IMG/VR virus record: IMGVR_UViG_3300046694_000573
Location: 1-23,311 of that record
Direction: 5' to 3' (one strand)
Length of the DNA stretch: 23,311 nt
Source of the DNA: a virus
The translations under genes and the position numbers were made by a program. Below the pieces are notes generated by a model that worked only from the letters and a program-made list of their open reading frames with translations, did no database searches and was not told where the DNA came from. Of this stretch, positions 1 through 7,171 are shown piece after piece (position 1 is the first letter of the stretch; every line of letters starts with the position of its first letter).

Positions 1-2
1 CC

Positions 3-1697
3 AAGCCGATGGCCGATGTTGTCGACATGATGGGCGAGTTGGGCAAGGGCAATTTCAAGCCGCAGCCGGTGGACATCGAGATCGACGAACTGGCCTATAT
101 GGCCGACGCCGCGCAGCAGACTGGCCAACAACTGCTGGCCAGTGAAGACGAGCGGCACAAGGCGCAAAGCCAATTGGAGCTGGTGCTGGAGAGCACCACC
201 GAAAGCCTCTGGGAAGTCGAGGCGCGGAGCATGACCATCACCGTGCGCGGTCGTGGGGTGAAGCGTTATGGCCTGAATATCCAGTGTCTGACCTTCGCCG
301 AGTTCAACCAGCGCGTGCACCCCGACGACCTCGACCGCCTGCGCCAGCTGCGCTTCGGTTTCGCCGACAGCAGCGAGGACACCTTCGAGGCGCAGTACCG
401 CTTTGCCGATGCCGACGGCCATTACGTCTGGCTGCTCAGTCGCGGCAAGGTGCTGGAGCGCGATGCCAAGGGCCGGGCCATGCGTGTGGCCGGTACCCAT
501 GTGGATATTTCCAGCCTCAAGCAGGTACAGGAAGACTTGCGCCGTACCAGCCTTGAGGCACAGGAGGCCAGCCAGGCCAAAAGCCGTTTCCTGTCGAGCA
601 TGAGCCACGAATTGCGCACGCCGTTGAACGCGATTTATGGCTTTGCCCAGTTGATCGAACTGGATGCCCAGGAGCAGCCAGGGAGCGAACAGCAGGCCGA
701 CTATGCGCGGGAAATCGTCAACGCCAGCCGCCACCTGACGGCGCTGGTGGAGGACATCCTCGACCTGTCCAGTATCGAAAGCCGTCGCCAGCAGTTGCAG
801 TTCTCCTCGGTGGATGTCGCCGAGCTGCTGCGCAGTTGCGCCGAGCTGGTGCAGCCGGAAGCCTCGCAACGCGGGCAACAATTGCAGGTGCTGGCGGCCG
901 AGCAGCCGGGCATGTATGTCTGGGCCGATGTGCGCCGCGTACGCCAGGTGCTGCTCAACCTGCTGTCCAACGCGATCAAATACAACAGCCCGCAAGGCAT
1001 GGTCAGCCTCGGTTATGAGGTGCGCCCGACCGGCATTCGGTTGTGGGTGCAAGACACCGGGCCGGGCCTTAACGACGAACAACAGGCGCTGCTGTTTCAG
1101 CCGTTTCAACGACTAGGCTGGGAAAACTCGACCATCCCCGGGGCCGGTATCGGCCTGGTACTGAGTCGCGAGCTGGCCGAGTTGATGGACGGCGAACTGG
1201 GCTTGTTGAGCACGCCCGGCATCGGCAGCCGCTTCTGGATCGACCTGCCTAGCGCTGCTGCTCCGGATAGCAGCGCCGCGGCACTGGCGCCAGCCGCTGA
1301 AGAAAGCAAAGAGCTGGCCGCGGTGCTGTGCGTGGAGGATCACCCAGCCTGCATGCGTGTGTTGCAGGAAGGGCTGCGGGAGATGGCCGATGTCCGTGGC
1401 GCAGCGTCCATTCAACGGGCCTATGCCTTGCTCGAAAGCTTCACCCCGGACCTGGTGCTGCTGGACCTCGACCTGCCCGATGGCGATGGCCTGCATATTC
1501 TCGACATGCTGCGCCGTACGCCGCACCTGAGTGACGTACCGGTGCTGGTGGTCAGCGCCGCTGCCGATGAGGATGTATTCGCCGATGCCGTGCGCCGAGG
1601 TGCACAAGCCTGTCTGGCCAAACCTATCGATCTGCAGCAATTGCGGCGATTGGCGATGGAGCTGCTAGTGGATGTGGTGGTGATCGATCAGGAGTGA
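3..1697 (+). CDS. Hybrid sensor histidine kinase/response regulator (5' partial)
   Basis: Host two-component signalling protein. The frame is open to the left edge, so the true start is probably outside; the first ATG is at 9. Numbering from that ATG: a PAS-like sensor fold at about 55-170, a HisKA H-box (SHELRTPLNAIYGF) with phospho-acceptor His200, and a HATPase_c domain with N-box Asn321, a DTGPG box at 349-353 and a GAGIGL box. A C-terminal receiver domain follows (about 437-555), with Asp486 as likely phospho-acceptor (LLDLDLPDGDG) and conserved Lys538. The visible N-terminus may follow a membrane or HAMP region that is missing here. The gene ends with TGA at 1695-1697, immediately before the predicted left end of the mobile element. 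The receiver domain looks complete, so the insertion seems not to disrupt it. The stimulus is unknown. Confidence 0.9.
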   Translation, partial: KPMADVVDMMGELGKGNFKPQPVDIEIDELAYMADAAQQTGQQLLASEDERHKAQSQLELVLESTTESLWEVEARSMTITVRGRGVKRYGLNIQCLTFAEFNQRVHPDDLDRLRQLRFGFADSSEDTFEAQYRFADADGHYVWLLSRGKVLERDAKGRAMRVAGTHVDISSLKQVQEDLRRTSLEAQEASQAKSRFLSSMSHELRTPLNAIYGFAQLIELDAQEQPGSEQQADYAREIVNASRHLTALVEDILDLSSIESRRQQLQFSSVDVAELLRSCAELVQPEASQRGQQLQVLAAEQPGMYVWADVRRVRQVLLNLLSNAIKYNSPQGMVSLGYEVRPTGIRLWVQDTGPGLNDEQQALLFQPFQRLGWENSTIPGAGIGLVLSRELAELMDGELGLLSTPGIGSRFWIDLPSAAAPDSSAAALAPAAEESKELAAVLCVEDHPACMRVLQEGLREMADVRGAASIQRAYALLESFTPDLVLLDLDLPDGDGLHILDMLRRTPHLSDVPVLVVSAAADEDVFADAVRRGAQACLAKPIDLQQLRRLAMELLVDVVVIDQE

Positions 1698-1723
1698 TGT
1701 GGGGAAGTGGGAGGTTTGGCACT
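1698..1723 (-). repeat. Left terminal inverted repeat with transposase site L1
   Basis: The sequence starts TGTGGGGAAG and contains TTTGGCA at 1715-1721, the inward-facing complement of the TGCCAAA core. The first 24 bp match the complement of 23001-23024 at 17 positions. It corresponds to L1 of Mu-type ends, where the transposase cuts and joins. The assignment comes from the internal repeat comparison only. Confidence 0.7.
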
Positions 1724-1783
1724 GATCCGCTTACTGGGCGCTACCGTACAGGCCACAACACACGCGGGATAGCGCTCAGTCGT

Positions 1784-1805
1784 TATGCCAAAACAGCGCG
1801 AAGGG
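1784..1805 (+). repeat. Candidate transposase-binding site L2
   Basis: ATGCCAAAACAGCGCGA closely resembles the right-end copy at 22943 (ATGCCAAATAGCGCGTGA). Its TGCCAAA core at 1786-1792 points opposite to L1, 71 bp inside it. Mu ends likewise carry three sites each, with L1 set apart from the inner two. Confidence 0.6.
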
Positions 1806-1835
1806 CGCAGGTGGCGGACTTATCCACAGCCCGCC

Positions 1836-1857
1836 ATTTGACAGGCTGTTTGGCCCC
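1836..1857 (-). repeat. Candidate transposase-binding site L3
   Basis: On the minus strand this reads GGGCCAAACAGCCTGTC, sharing GCCAAACAGC with L2 and oriented like L1. It lies just downstream of the repressor stop. The match is weaker than for L1 or L2 because the first core base differs. Confidence 0.45.
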
Positions 1858-1871
1858 GCGTTGCTGGCGGC

Positions 1872-2534
1872 CTAGATCATCCACGACGCATTCCACACCA
1901 CGCGCCCGACGATCTGCAGGTCGGCCAGGTGTTCCTTGGCGACGGTCATGGTGTGGTAGGCCGGGTTGGCGCTGATGATCGCGATGCCGCCGCCAATCTG
2001 ACGTTGCAGACGTTTGGCGAACAGGTGCTGGTCCAGCAGGATCACGTAAAAAGCCTCGCTCTCCACGGTGTTCTTGCTGTGGTCGACCATCACCGTGTCG
2101 CCGTCGCTGAGCAGTGGCTCGTTGGAATCGCCATCCAGGCGCACGGCGGACAGGTTGGCTGGGTCCAGGCCCTTCTTGCGCAAGCTGTAGCGGGTAAACG
2201 CCAGGTGCGTGAGCACGGTGGCGCCGTCGGACCAATTGCCGTGCCCGGAGCTGATCTGCGCGTCGTACAGCGGAATATGCGCGTAGGTTTCGTCGTCCGG
2301 TTCGGCCGCCGGCGCGATGCCTTGGCGGATATCACCTTCGCCTGAGGCCAGCCAGCCAATATCGACTCCCACCGCCTTGGCGATGTCGACACAGCGCGCC
2401 ACTTTTGGCTCGCTCGCCCCGGTCATGTAGTACTCCAGGGTCCGCCGCGGGATAGCGGTAATCCGCGCCAATTCATCGCCGCTTCCGGCTATCTCCGCGC
2501 ATTGCCTGATGCGTTCTGCCAAGCCTGCGCTCAT
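1872..2534 (-). CDS. S24/LexA-type phage repressor (c-like)
   Basis: A 220-residue repressor with an N-terminal HTH DNA-binding region (about 6-50) and a C-terminal S24 peptidase domain. The catalytic pair appears to be Ser137 (in GDSNEP) and Lys174 (in AKRLQR). They are 37 residues apart, as in LexA (Ser119/Lys156). The self-cleavage position, usually Ala-Gly, is here Ser96-Gly97 in ISSGHG, so cleavage may be slower or use a variant site. The gene is divergent from ner, with the operator array between them, as in Mu. By family knowledge, RecA-stimulated self-cleavage after DNA damage would relieve repression of the early operon; Mu's own repressor is not of this type. Start chosen at the ATG on 2534, next to the operators. 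Confidence 0.9.
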   Translation of the reverse strand: MSAGLAERIRQCAEIAGSGDELARITAIPRRTLEYYMTGASEPKVARCVDIAKAVGVDIGWLASGEGDIRQGIAPAAEPDDETYAHIPLYDAQISSGHGNWSDGATVLTHLAFTRYSLRKKGLDPANLSAVRLDGDSNEPLLSDGDTVMVDHSKNTVESEAFYVILLDQHLFAKRLQRQIGGGIAIISANPAYHTMTVAKEHLADLQIVGRVVWNASWMI

Positions 2535-2681
2535 TTCGTTTTGCCCTCGCAGGAAAGCGAAACGTCGCTCAGGGACAAAGCGAAATTTCGCTTTGTCGCG
2601 AACCCCAAATGAATCAATGGGTTAGCCATTTTCAGCCTCTATAAAGCCATAAATGGAAAGCGAAACGCCATTTTTCGCTTT
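2534..2681. promoter_or_regulatory. Repressor operator array (AAAGCGAAA half-sites)
   Basis: The divergent region between repressor and ner holds repeated half-sites. AAAGCGAAA lies at 2554-2562. A perfect 22 bp palindrome at 2575-2596 consists of ACAAAGCGAAA followed directly by its complement. AAAGCGAAA at 2657-2665 faces TTTCGCTTT at 2673-2681 across 7 bp. A one-mismatch half-site, TTTCGTTTT, overlaps the repressor start codon (2534-2542). This is the expected layout for repressor operators controlling both promoters. In Mu the operator also acts as a transpositional enhancer, which could hold here too. Which protein binds is inferred. Confidence 0.75.
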
Positions 2682-2707
2682 ACCTGATGGTTATAAATGG
2701 CTATGTT
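2679..2707 (+). promoter_or_regulatory. Candidate early promoter for ner-A-B
   Basis: The -35-like TTTACC (2679-2684) and -10-like TATGTT (2702-2707) are separated by 17 bp. The -35 overlaps the last TTTCGCTTT operator half-site, so a bound repressor would block polymerase. The -10 lies in an ATGGCTATGTTAT box repeated upstream of the transposase gene. Confidence 0.45.
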
Positions 2708-2733
2708 ATGCCCTAGGTAACGTTAGAACTTCC

Positions 2734-2758
2734 AAAAAAACCACCCTGCCAGGGGTGG
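2734..2758 (-). terminator. Leftward intrinsic terminator in the ner leader
   Basis: CCACCC (2741-2746) pairs with GGGTGG (2753-2758) around a 6-nt loop. Seven A bases at 2734-2740 become a U-run when read leftward. The hairpin sits between the operators and the ner ribosome-binding site. It could stop antisense transcripts from entering the operator/repressor region. Read rightward it has no U-run and would be only a leader hairpin. Confidence 0.5.
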
Positions 2759-2776
2759 CTAGAAAGGACGCTAGGC

Positions 2777-3118
2777 ATGAACAAAGCCGACATTCCGCTT
2801 GATCCCACCATCCGTTGGGAATGGATCAAGTACCAGCTGCGTGCCCAAGGCACGTCACTCGCCAAAATCGCCAGAGAGCTTGATGTCACTGGCCCGGCGG
2901 TCAAGAACGCGAAGCGCATTGCCTACCCACGCGTGGAGCGCGCCATTGCCAAGGCCCTGAGCCTGAAGCCGGTGCAACTGTGGCCGGAGCGTTGGAACAG
3001 CAACGACGACACTCCCAACCGTATTCGCGTACAGCGAGCAGAAAACAACGCAACTTATAGCCAAGAGAATAACCCAGGTTATATCTGCGAACACGCTAAA
3101 ACGGCGGAGGGCGTCTAG
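2777..3118 (+). CDS. ner: Ner/Nlp-family early regulator
   Basis: A 113-residue protein whose first ~75 residues match the Ner/Nlp pattern: a tryptophan-rich start (IRWEWIKYQL), then an HTH (SLAKIARELDVTGPAVKNAK), then VERAIAKALSL and a WPERW motif. Mu Ner is about 75 residues, so this carries a tail of roughly 40 residues (from about 74) rich in Asn, Asp and Glu with no recognised domain. In Mu, Ner damps the early and repressor promoters after induction. The gene is first in the rightward early operon, with AAAGGA about 10 bases before the ATG. Family assignment is firm; action on the nearby operators is inferred. Confidence 0.87.
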   Translation: MNKADIPLDPTIRWEWIKYQLRAQGTSLAKIARELDVTGPAVKNAKRIAYPRVERAIAKALSLKPVQLWPERWNSNDDTPNRIRVQRAENNATYSQENNPGYICEHAKTAEGV

Positions 3119-3120
3119 AC

Positions 3121-3231
3121 ATGCGTCATACCCAGCCCGTCGCCCTCGTGGTTGCAATAAAGCCAGATATGGCTATGTCATATAATGCCATCGTTGTTTC
3201 GCCGCGCCCGCGGGGTGAGCAGCATGCGTAA
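3121..3231 (+). CDS. Possible 36-aa small ORF between ner and A
   Basis: ATG at 3121 follows GGAGGG by a normal spacing and opens a 36-codon frame. It begins MRHTQPVALVV and ends at TAA 3229-3231, overlapping the transposase start by 8 bases. It resembles nothing I recognise. It could serve only to couple translation into the transposase gene. The same DNA contains promoter-like sequence, so the frame may be fortuitous. Confidence 0.22.
   Translation: MRHTQPVALVVAIKPDMAMSYNAIVVSPRPRGEQHA
3152..3186 (+). promoter_or_regulatory. Candidate second promoter/regulator box before transposase A
   Basis: ATGGCTATGTCAT at 3169-3181 repeats 12 of 13 bases of the box at 2697-2709 in the early promoter. 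TTGCAA (3152-3157) lies 16 bp before TATGTC (3174-3179). A perfect TATAAT lies at 3181-3186. Either could be a promoter giving extra transposase expression, or the box could be a Ner site. Evidence is sequence only. Confidence 0.35.
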
Positions 3232-5248
3232 TTGGTACACGGCCCAGGAACTGGCCGGCCTGCCAGGGCTGCCAGGTACCGAGCGGGCAATTCAATTGCG
3301 CGCCAAGCGCGAGCAGTGGCAAGGCCAACAGCGGCTCGGCAGCAAAGCCATGGAGTACGCCTTTGCGGTACTGCCATCCGCTACCCAGGCGGCGTTGCTA
3401 CAGGCGGCAGTGAAAGCCGAGCCGGCGGAAGCGAACGCGGTGGTCGCCGCTGAGCGGAGCGCGGCATGCCTTACCGACGACCAGCGCTCGGTGATGACCG
3501 CACGCCTGGCCTTCATTCGTGACATCGAACGCATGAGCGCCACCGTCAGCCAGCAACGGGCGATTCTCAGCCTGGTGCAGTTGGCCAAGGACGGACAGTT
3601 GAGTGCTTACCTCAGCGAGCGGGTAGTCCGTGCGAATGATCGCAAGACGGCGGATCGCACCCTGTCGGAACGCACCCTGAAACGTTGGCTCTCGGCCTAC
3701 CAGCACGGCGGCGAAGTCAGCCTGGCGCCACTGCGCCGGCAACAAGACATGGGCGTGCCCGACTGGGCGCCGGTGTTTCTGCGTTGCTACCAGCGGCCGA
3801 GCAAACCCAGTGTGGTGGCGGCTTACAGCGAGTTCGCGGTGAAGTGCCCCGGCGAGCGCCCAAGCATTCATGTGGTGCGCCGCTTTCTCGACAAGTTGAG
3901 CCCTGAGGTGCGCGAGACCGGTCGCCGCAGCCCGCAAGAGTTGAAGGCCCTGCAGCCGTTCAAGCGGCGCAGCACCCAGAGCCTGCGCCCCTGCGATGTG
4001 TTCACTGCCGACGGGCACAAGTTCGACGCCGAGGTGCTCAACCCGCGCACCGGCAACCCCTATCGGCCGGAAACCACCACGGTGCTCGATGTGCACACCC
4101 GCAAGGTGCTGGGCATCAGCATCGGCGAGGCGGAATCGACCATTGGCGTGATCGATGCGCTGCGTGATGCGGTGACCCGTGGCGGTATGTTCGCGATTTT
4201 TTATGTGGATAACGGTTCCGGTTTTGCCAACGCCACGGTGCGCGAAGTGGTCGACCGCCTCGGCGGCACCATGAGCCATGCGCTGCCCTACAACAGCCAG
4301 GCGCGCGGCTTGATCGAGCGTGCGCACCAGAGCATCTGGGTTAATGCGGCGAAAAAACTGACCAGCTACATCGGCGCCGACATGGACAAACACGCCGGCA
4401 GCAAGGTGCACCGCATCAGCCGCAAACAGCTGCGCGAAACCGGCAGCACACGCCTCATTCCAACCTTTGCCGCGTTCATGGCCGGGGTCGAGTTCGAGGT
4501 GCAGGCCTACAACAGCAAGCCGCACCGCGGCCTGGGCAAAATCCGCGATCCGTTGACCGGCAGCCTGCGCCATATGAGCCCCGACGAAGCCTGGGAAAAG
4601 GCCTGCGCCGAGGGTTGGGCACCGCTACAGGCGTCCGCCGCCGTGGTGCAGGACCTGATGCGCCCGCAGGTGCAGCGCCAGACCGTGCGTGGCGAAGTGA
4701 CCTGGGCCAATCAGCGCTATTTCCTCGCGGCCCTGCGCGACTTCCATGGCGAAGAAATCAACCTGTCCTACGACGTCCGCGATGCCTCGCGGGTCTGGGT
4801 TCGCACCCTGCAGGGTGAGTTCCTCGGCGAGGCGTTGCTGGACGGTAACGCCAGCGACTACATGCCGAAAAGCCTGCTCGAGCAAGCCTATGAAAAGCGC
4901 GAGCAGGGGCAGATGAAACGCGCCATCGACAAGTTGGAAACCCTCACCGGCAAACGGGTGCAGATGCTCGCCAGCCCCACCGCGCCCAGCGCCACCCTTG
5001 AGCCGCTGCAACTGCTCGACGCCCAGCGTTATGCCCAACGCCTGGACGCTCAAGCGGCGGCGAGTTTCCAGGTGCCCAACGACTCGATGGCGCGTTATCG
5101 CCTGTGGCAGCAGCTCGACAAACGCCAGGCCAGCGCCCAGGCGCTCAGCGACGCCGAAGCACGCTGGCACAGCCATTACCCGAGCACCCCGGATTTCGCC
5201 TCCGTTCAACGTATCTACGACTTCGCGGCCGCGCAGGCCAGCGCATGA
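3224..5248 (+). CDS. A: MuA-type DDE transposase
   Basis: A 674-residue transposase close in length to MuA (663). The N-terminus (MRNWYTAQELAGLPGLPGTE) parallels MuA MELWVSPKECANLPGLPKT, so I chose ATG 3224, preceded by GGTGAG, over the in-frame ATG at 3185. The catalytic DDE triad appears as Asp263 (TADGHKF), Asp329 (FYVDNGSGFAN) and Glu365 (ARGLIERAHQS). Upstream are end- and enhancer-binding domains; the C-terminal ~100 residues would contact the B ATPase. It should bind the six end sites and catalyse strand transfer. No frameshift or internal stop is seen, so the protein looks functional. It ends just upstream of the B gene, inside the same operon. Confidence 0.95.
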   Translation: MRNWYTAQELAGLPGLPGTERAIQLRAKREQWQGQQRLGSKAMEYAFAVLPSATQAALLQAAVKAEPAEANAVVAAERSAACLTDDQRSVMTARLAFIRDIERMSATVSQQRAILSLVQLAKDGQLSAYLSERVVRANDRKTADRTLSERTLKRWLSAYQHGGEVSLAPLRRQQDMGVPDWAPVFLRCYQRPSKPSVVAAYSEFAVKCPGERPSIHVVRRFLDKLSPEVRETGRRSPQELKALQPFKRRSTQSLRPCDVFTADGHKFDAEVLNPRTGNPYRPETTTVLDVHTRKVLGISIGEAESTIGVIDALRDAVTRGGMFAIFYVDNGSGFANATVREVVDRLGGTMSHALPYNSQARGLIERAHQSIWVNAAKKLTSYIGADMDKHAGSKVHRISRKQLRETGSTRLIPTFAAFMAGVEFEVQAYNSKPHRGLGKIRDPLTGSLRHMSPDEAWEKACAEGWAPLQASAAVVQDLMRPQVQRQTVRGEVTWANQRYFLAALRDFHGEEINLSYDVRDASRVWVRTLQGEFLGEALLDGNASDYMPKSLLEQAYEKREQGQMKRAIDKLETLTGKRVQMLASPTAPSATLEPLQLLDAQRYAQRLDAQAAASFQVPNDSMARYRLWQQLDKRQASAQALSDAEARWHSHYPSTPDFASVQRIYDFAAAQASA

Positions 5249-5265
5249 CCCTGGGAGTAAGCCCT

Positions 5266-5991
5266 ATGAGTGTTTCGAAAATCATCCCATTGACCAACGT
5301 CGGCCTGTTGGCCACCGCCATCGAACGCGCCATGCAGCGCCCTGAGGGTTTGCCGGGCCTGGTGGTGGCCTATGGGCCGAGTGGCCTGGGCAAGAGTGTC
5401 GCCGCCGGCTGGGCGGCCAATATGCACCGCGCCTATTACGTCGAATGCCGCGACACCTGGAGCAAAAAAGCCTTCCTGTTGGCGATCCTGCGGGAGATGG
5501 CCATCAGCCCGGCGCGCACCTTGAGCGAGATGGTCGACCAGATCGCCGAGCAGCTCAGCCGCAGCAACCGGCCGATCCTGGTCGACGATGTGCAGTACCT
5601 GTTGGACAAGGCCGCCGCCAACGTCCTCACCGATATCTACAACGCCAGCCAGGGCACCATCGTGCTGATCGGCGAGGAGCGGGTGCCCCATAGCCTGGCC
5701 AAGCTGGAGCGCCTGCATAACCGCGTGCTCGAGTGGGTGCCGGTGCAGGCCGCCACCCTCGACGACCTGCGCAGCCTGGCCGACGCCAGCTACCCGAGCC
5801 TGCTGATTGCCGACGACCTGCTCGATGACCTGCGCAAGAAAGTACGCGGCTGCCTGCGCCGGGTGTCGGTCAACCTCTACCGGGTGTTCAGCGAGGCGCA
5901 GGCGATTGGCTGGGAGCGGGTTGACCTCAACCAGTGGGGCAACCGCGGCTGGTTCACCGGCGACGCACCGGCGCGGAGGGCGTGCGCATGA
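5266..5991 (+). CDS. B: MuB-type AAA+ ATPase, transposition target selection
   Basis: A 241-residue P-loop ATPase with Walker A GPSGLGKS at 37-44 and Walker B ILVDD at 103-107, followed by an arginine-rich C-terminal helical region. In Mu, B binds DNA in an ATP-dependent manner, delivers target DNA to the transpososome and gives target immunity. MuB is about 312 residues; this protein starts nearly at the ATPase core, so it lacks most of the MuB N-terminal HTH domain, as in other shorter Pseudomonas phage relatives. The start at 5266 follows GGGAG; the longer upstream frame (from 5104) lies inside gene A and is rejected. It overlaps the next gene by ATGA. Confidence 0.92.
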   Translation: MSVSKIIPLTNVGLLATAIERAMQRPEGLPGLVVAYGPSGLGKSVAAGWAANMHRAYYVECRDTWSKKAFLLAILREMAISPARTLSEMVDQIAEQLSRSNRPILVDDVQYLLDKAAANVLTDIYNASQGTIVLIGEERVPHSLAKLERLHNRVLEWVPVQAATLDDLRSLADASYPSLLIADDLLDDLRKKVRGCLRRVSVNLYRVFSEAQAIGWERVDLNQWGNRGWFTGDAPARRACA

Positions 5992-6764
5992 GTGCCTCCA
6001 TACAACTTGCTATGACCGGTGGCAAAAGCCCTCACCAGCATGTCTGGGAAGCCGTGCGCCGCCTGCATGCCCGCTCGGGCGCACTGACCACCACAGCCAT
6101 TACCCGCCAGAGCGGGCAGGGCGATAAAACCACCCAGGCCTACCTCGGGGCGTTGGCCAAGGCCGGCATCATCGCCAAGCAGCGGCGCCTGGCCAAGCGC
6201 GATGCGCAGTGGCTGTTGCTGCAGGATCAGGGTGCAGAAGCGCCGCAGGTCAACCACAAAGGGCAGCGCAGCTACAGCGGCCTGGCCCTGGAAAACATCT
6301 GGCGGGCGTTGCGCATTGTCGGTGAGCTGAGCGCCGCCGAAGCCGCCGAACAGGCCAGCATCAATGCCGTGCTGATCAGTGAAGCCGCCGCGCGGGTTTA
6401 CCTGCAGGGCTTGTGCAGCGCCGGTTATCTCAGCCGTGTTGCCGGCACGGCGGGCTTGCCGACGCGCTATCGCCTGGTGCCCGACCGCAACACCGGTCCG
6501 CAGCCGCCGCAGTATCAGCGCAGCAGCTACGAGCAGCTGTTCGACCCCAACCTCAATCAGAAGGTGTGGAGCAAAGGCGAGGAGGGTGATGCCGCCGAAC
6601 TGTGCGCCCTGCGCCTGGAGTGCGATGGCATGAACCGCACACTGGCCGAGGTCGAGTACTTCCTCGCCAACCGCGATACCAGCCAGGGGCAGACGCGCGC
6701 CGAAGTGCGGCGCTTGCTGGCGCGGGTGCGGGCTTCGATGCAGATGTGCGAGGTGCAGCCATGA
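5988..6764 (+). CDS. Early phage protein with two winged-helix-like segments
   Basis: A 258-residue protein coupled to B by an ATGA overlap. Two segments resemble DNA-binding winged helices: about 17-75 (HVWEAVRRLHARSGALTTTAI, then a helical region ending in QWLLLQ) and about 95-165 (NIWRALRIVGELSAAEAAEQA, then YLSRVAGTAG and TRYRLV). The remainder carries a charged C-terminal helix (from about 205). No enzyme motif is seen. Its place directly after A-B suggests a role in replication or transposition or early regulation, but I do not recognise a named family. Confidence 0.75.
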   Translation: MSASIQLAMTGGKSPHQHVWEAVRRLHARSGALTTTAITRQSGQGDKTTQAYLGALAKAGIIAKQRRLAKRDAQWLLLQDQGAEAPQVNHKGQRSYSGLALENIWRALRIVGELSAAEAAEQASINAVLISEAAARVYLQGLCSAGYLSRVAGTAGLPTRYRLVPDRNTGPQPPQYQRSSYEQLFDPNLNQKVWSKGEEGDAAELCALRLECDGMNRTLAEVEYFLANRDTSQGQTRAEVRRLLARVRASMQMCEVQP

Positions 6765-7135
6765 ATGCGCCGCGTACCGAAGCCTGGGGCGCGCAGCCGC
6801 CGCTGTTCGTGCAACTGCTGGGCGCCGAAGTGGCCCGCAGCACCATCACCGCTACCGGCAAACGCATCGGCATGAGCCGCAGTGCCATCAGCCTGGTGCT
6901 CGCCAACCGTTACCCCTCGCCGAGCACCGCCGGGGTCGAGCGGCGGGTGCTGGCGGTGCTCGGGCGCATCGAGTGCCTGGTGGTGGGCGAGGGCATAACG
7001 GCTGACGAGTGCCAACGCTACCGGGACAAACCGGCACCCACCCACAACCCCCAAGCCATGCAGAAGTGGAAAGCCTGCCTGCATTGCCATTTCAACCCCG
7101 ATTGCCAGGAAGCCACGGCGAGTCGCCTGCACTGA
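6761..7135 (+). CDS. Small early HTH protein with Cys-rich C-terminus
   Basis: A 124-residue protein overlapping the previous stop by ATGA. The middle part (about 20-55: EVARSTITATGKRIGMSRSA followed by ISLVLANRYPSPST) looks like a helix-turn-helix, of the kind seen in Cro- or LacI-like regulators. The end holds closely spaced Cys and His residues (KACLHCHFNPDC), a possible metal-binding cluster. The specific function is unknown. A regulator or a replication accessory factor would fit an early phage operon. Confidence 0.75.
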   Translation: MNAPRTEAWGAQPPLFVQLLGAEVARSTITATGKRIGMSRSAISLVLANRYPSPSTAGVERRVLAVLGRIECLVVGEGITADECQRYRDKPAPTHNPQAMQKWKACLHCHFNPDCQEATASRLH

Positions 7136-7171
7136 GCCGCCGCAGCCCACCCATTGATCAAGGAGATAACT

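Noticed and set aside
3398-4573. 391-codon open frame on the minus strand inside transposase A
   Set aside because: It is an antisense shadow of a GC-rich gene; the plus-strand frame carries the DDE triad and MuA similarity.
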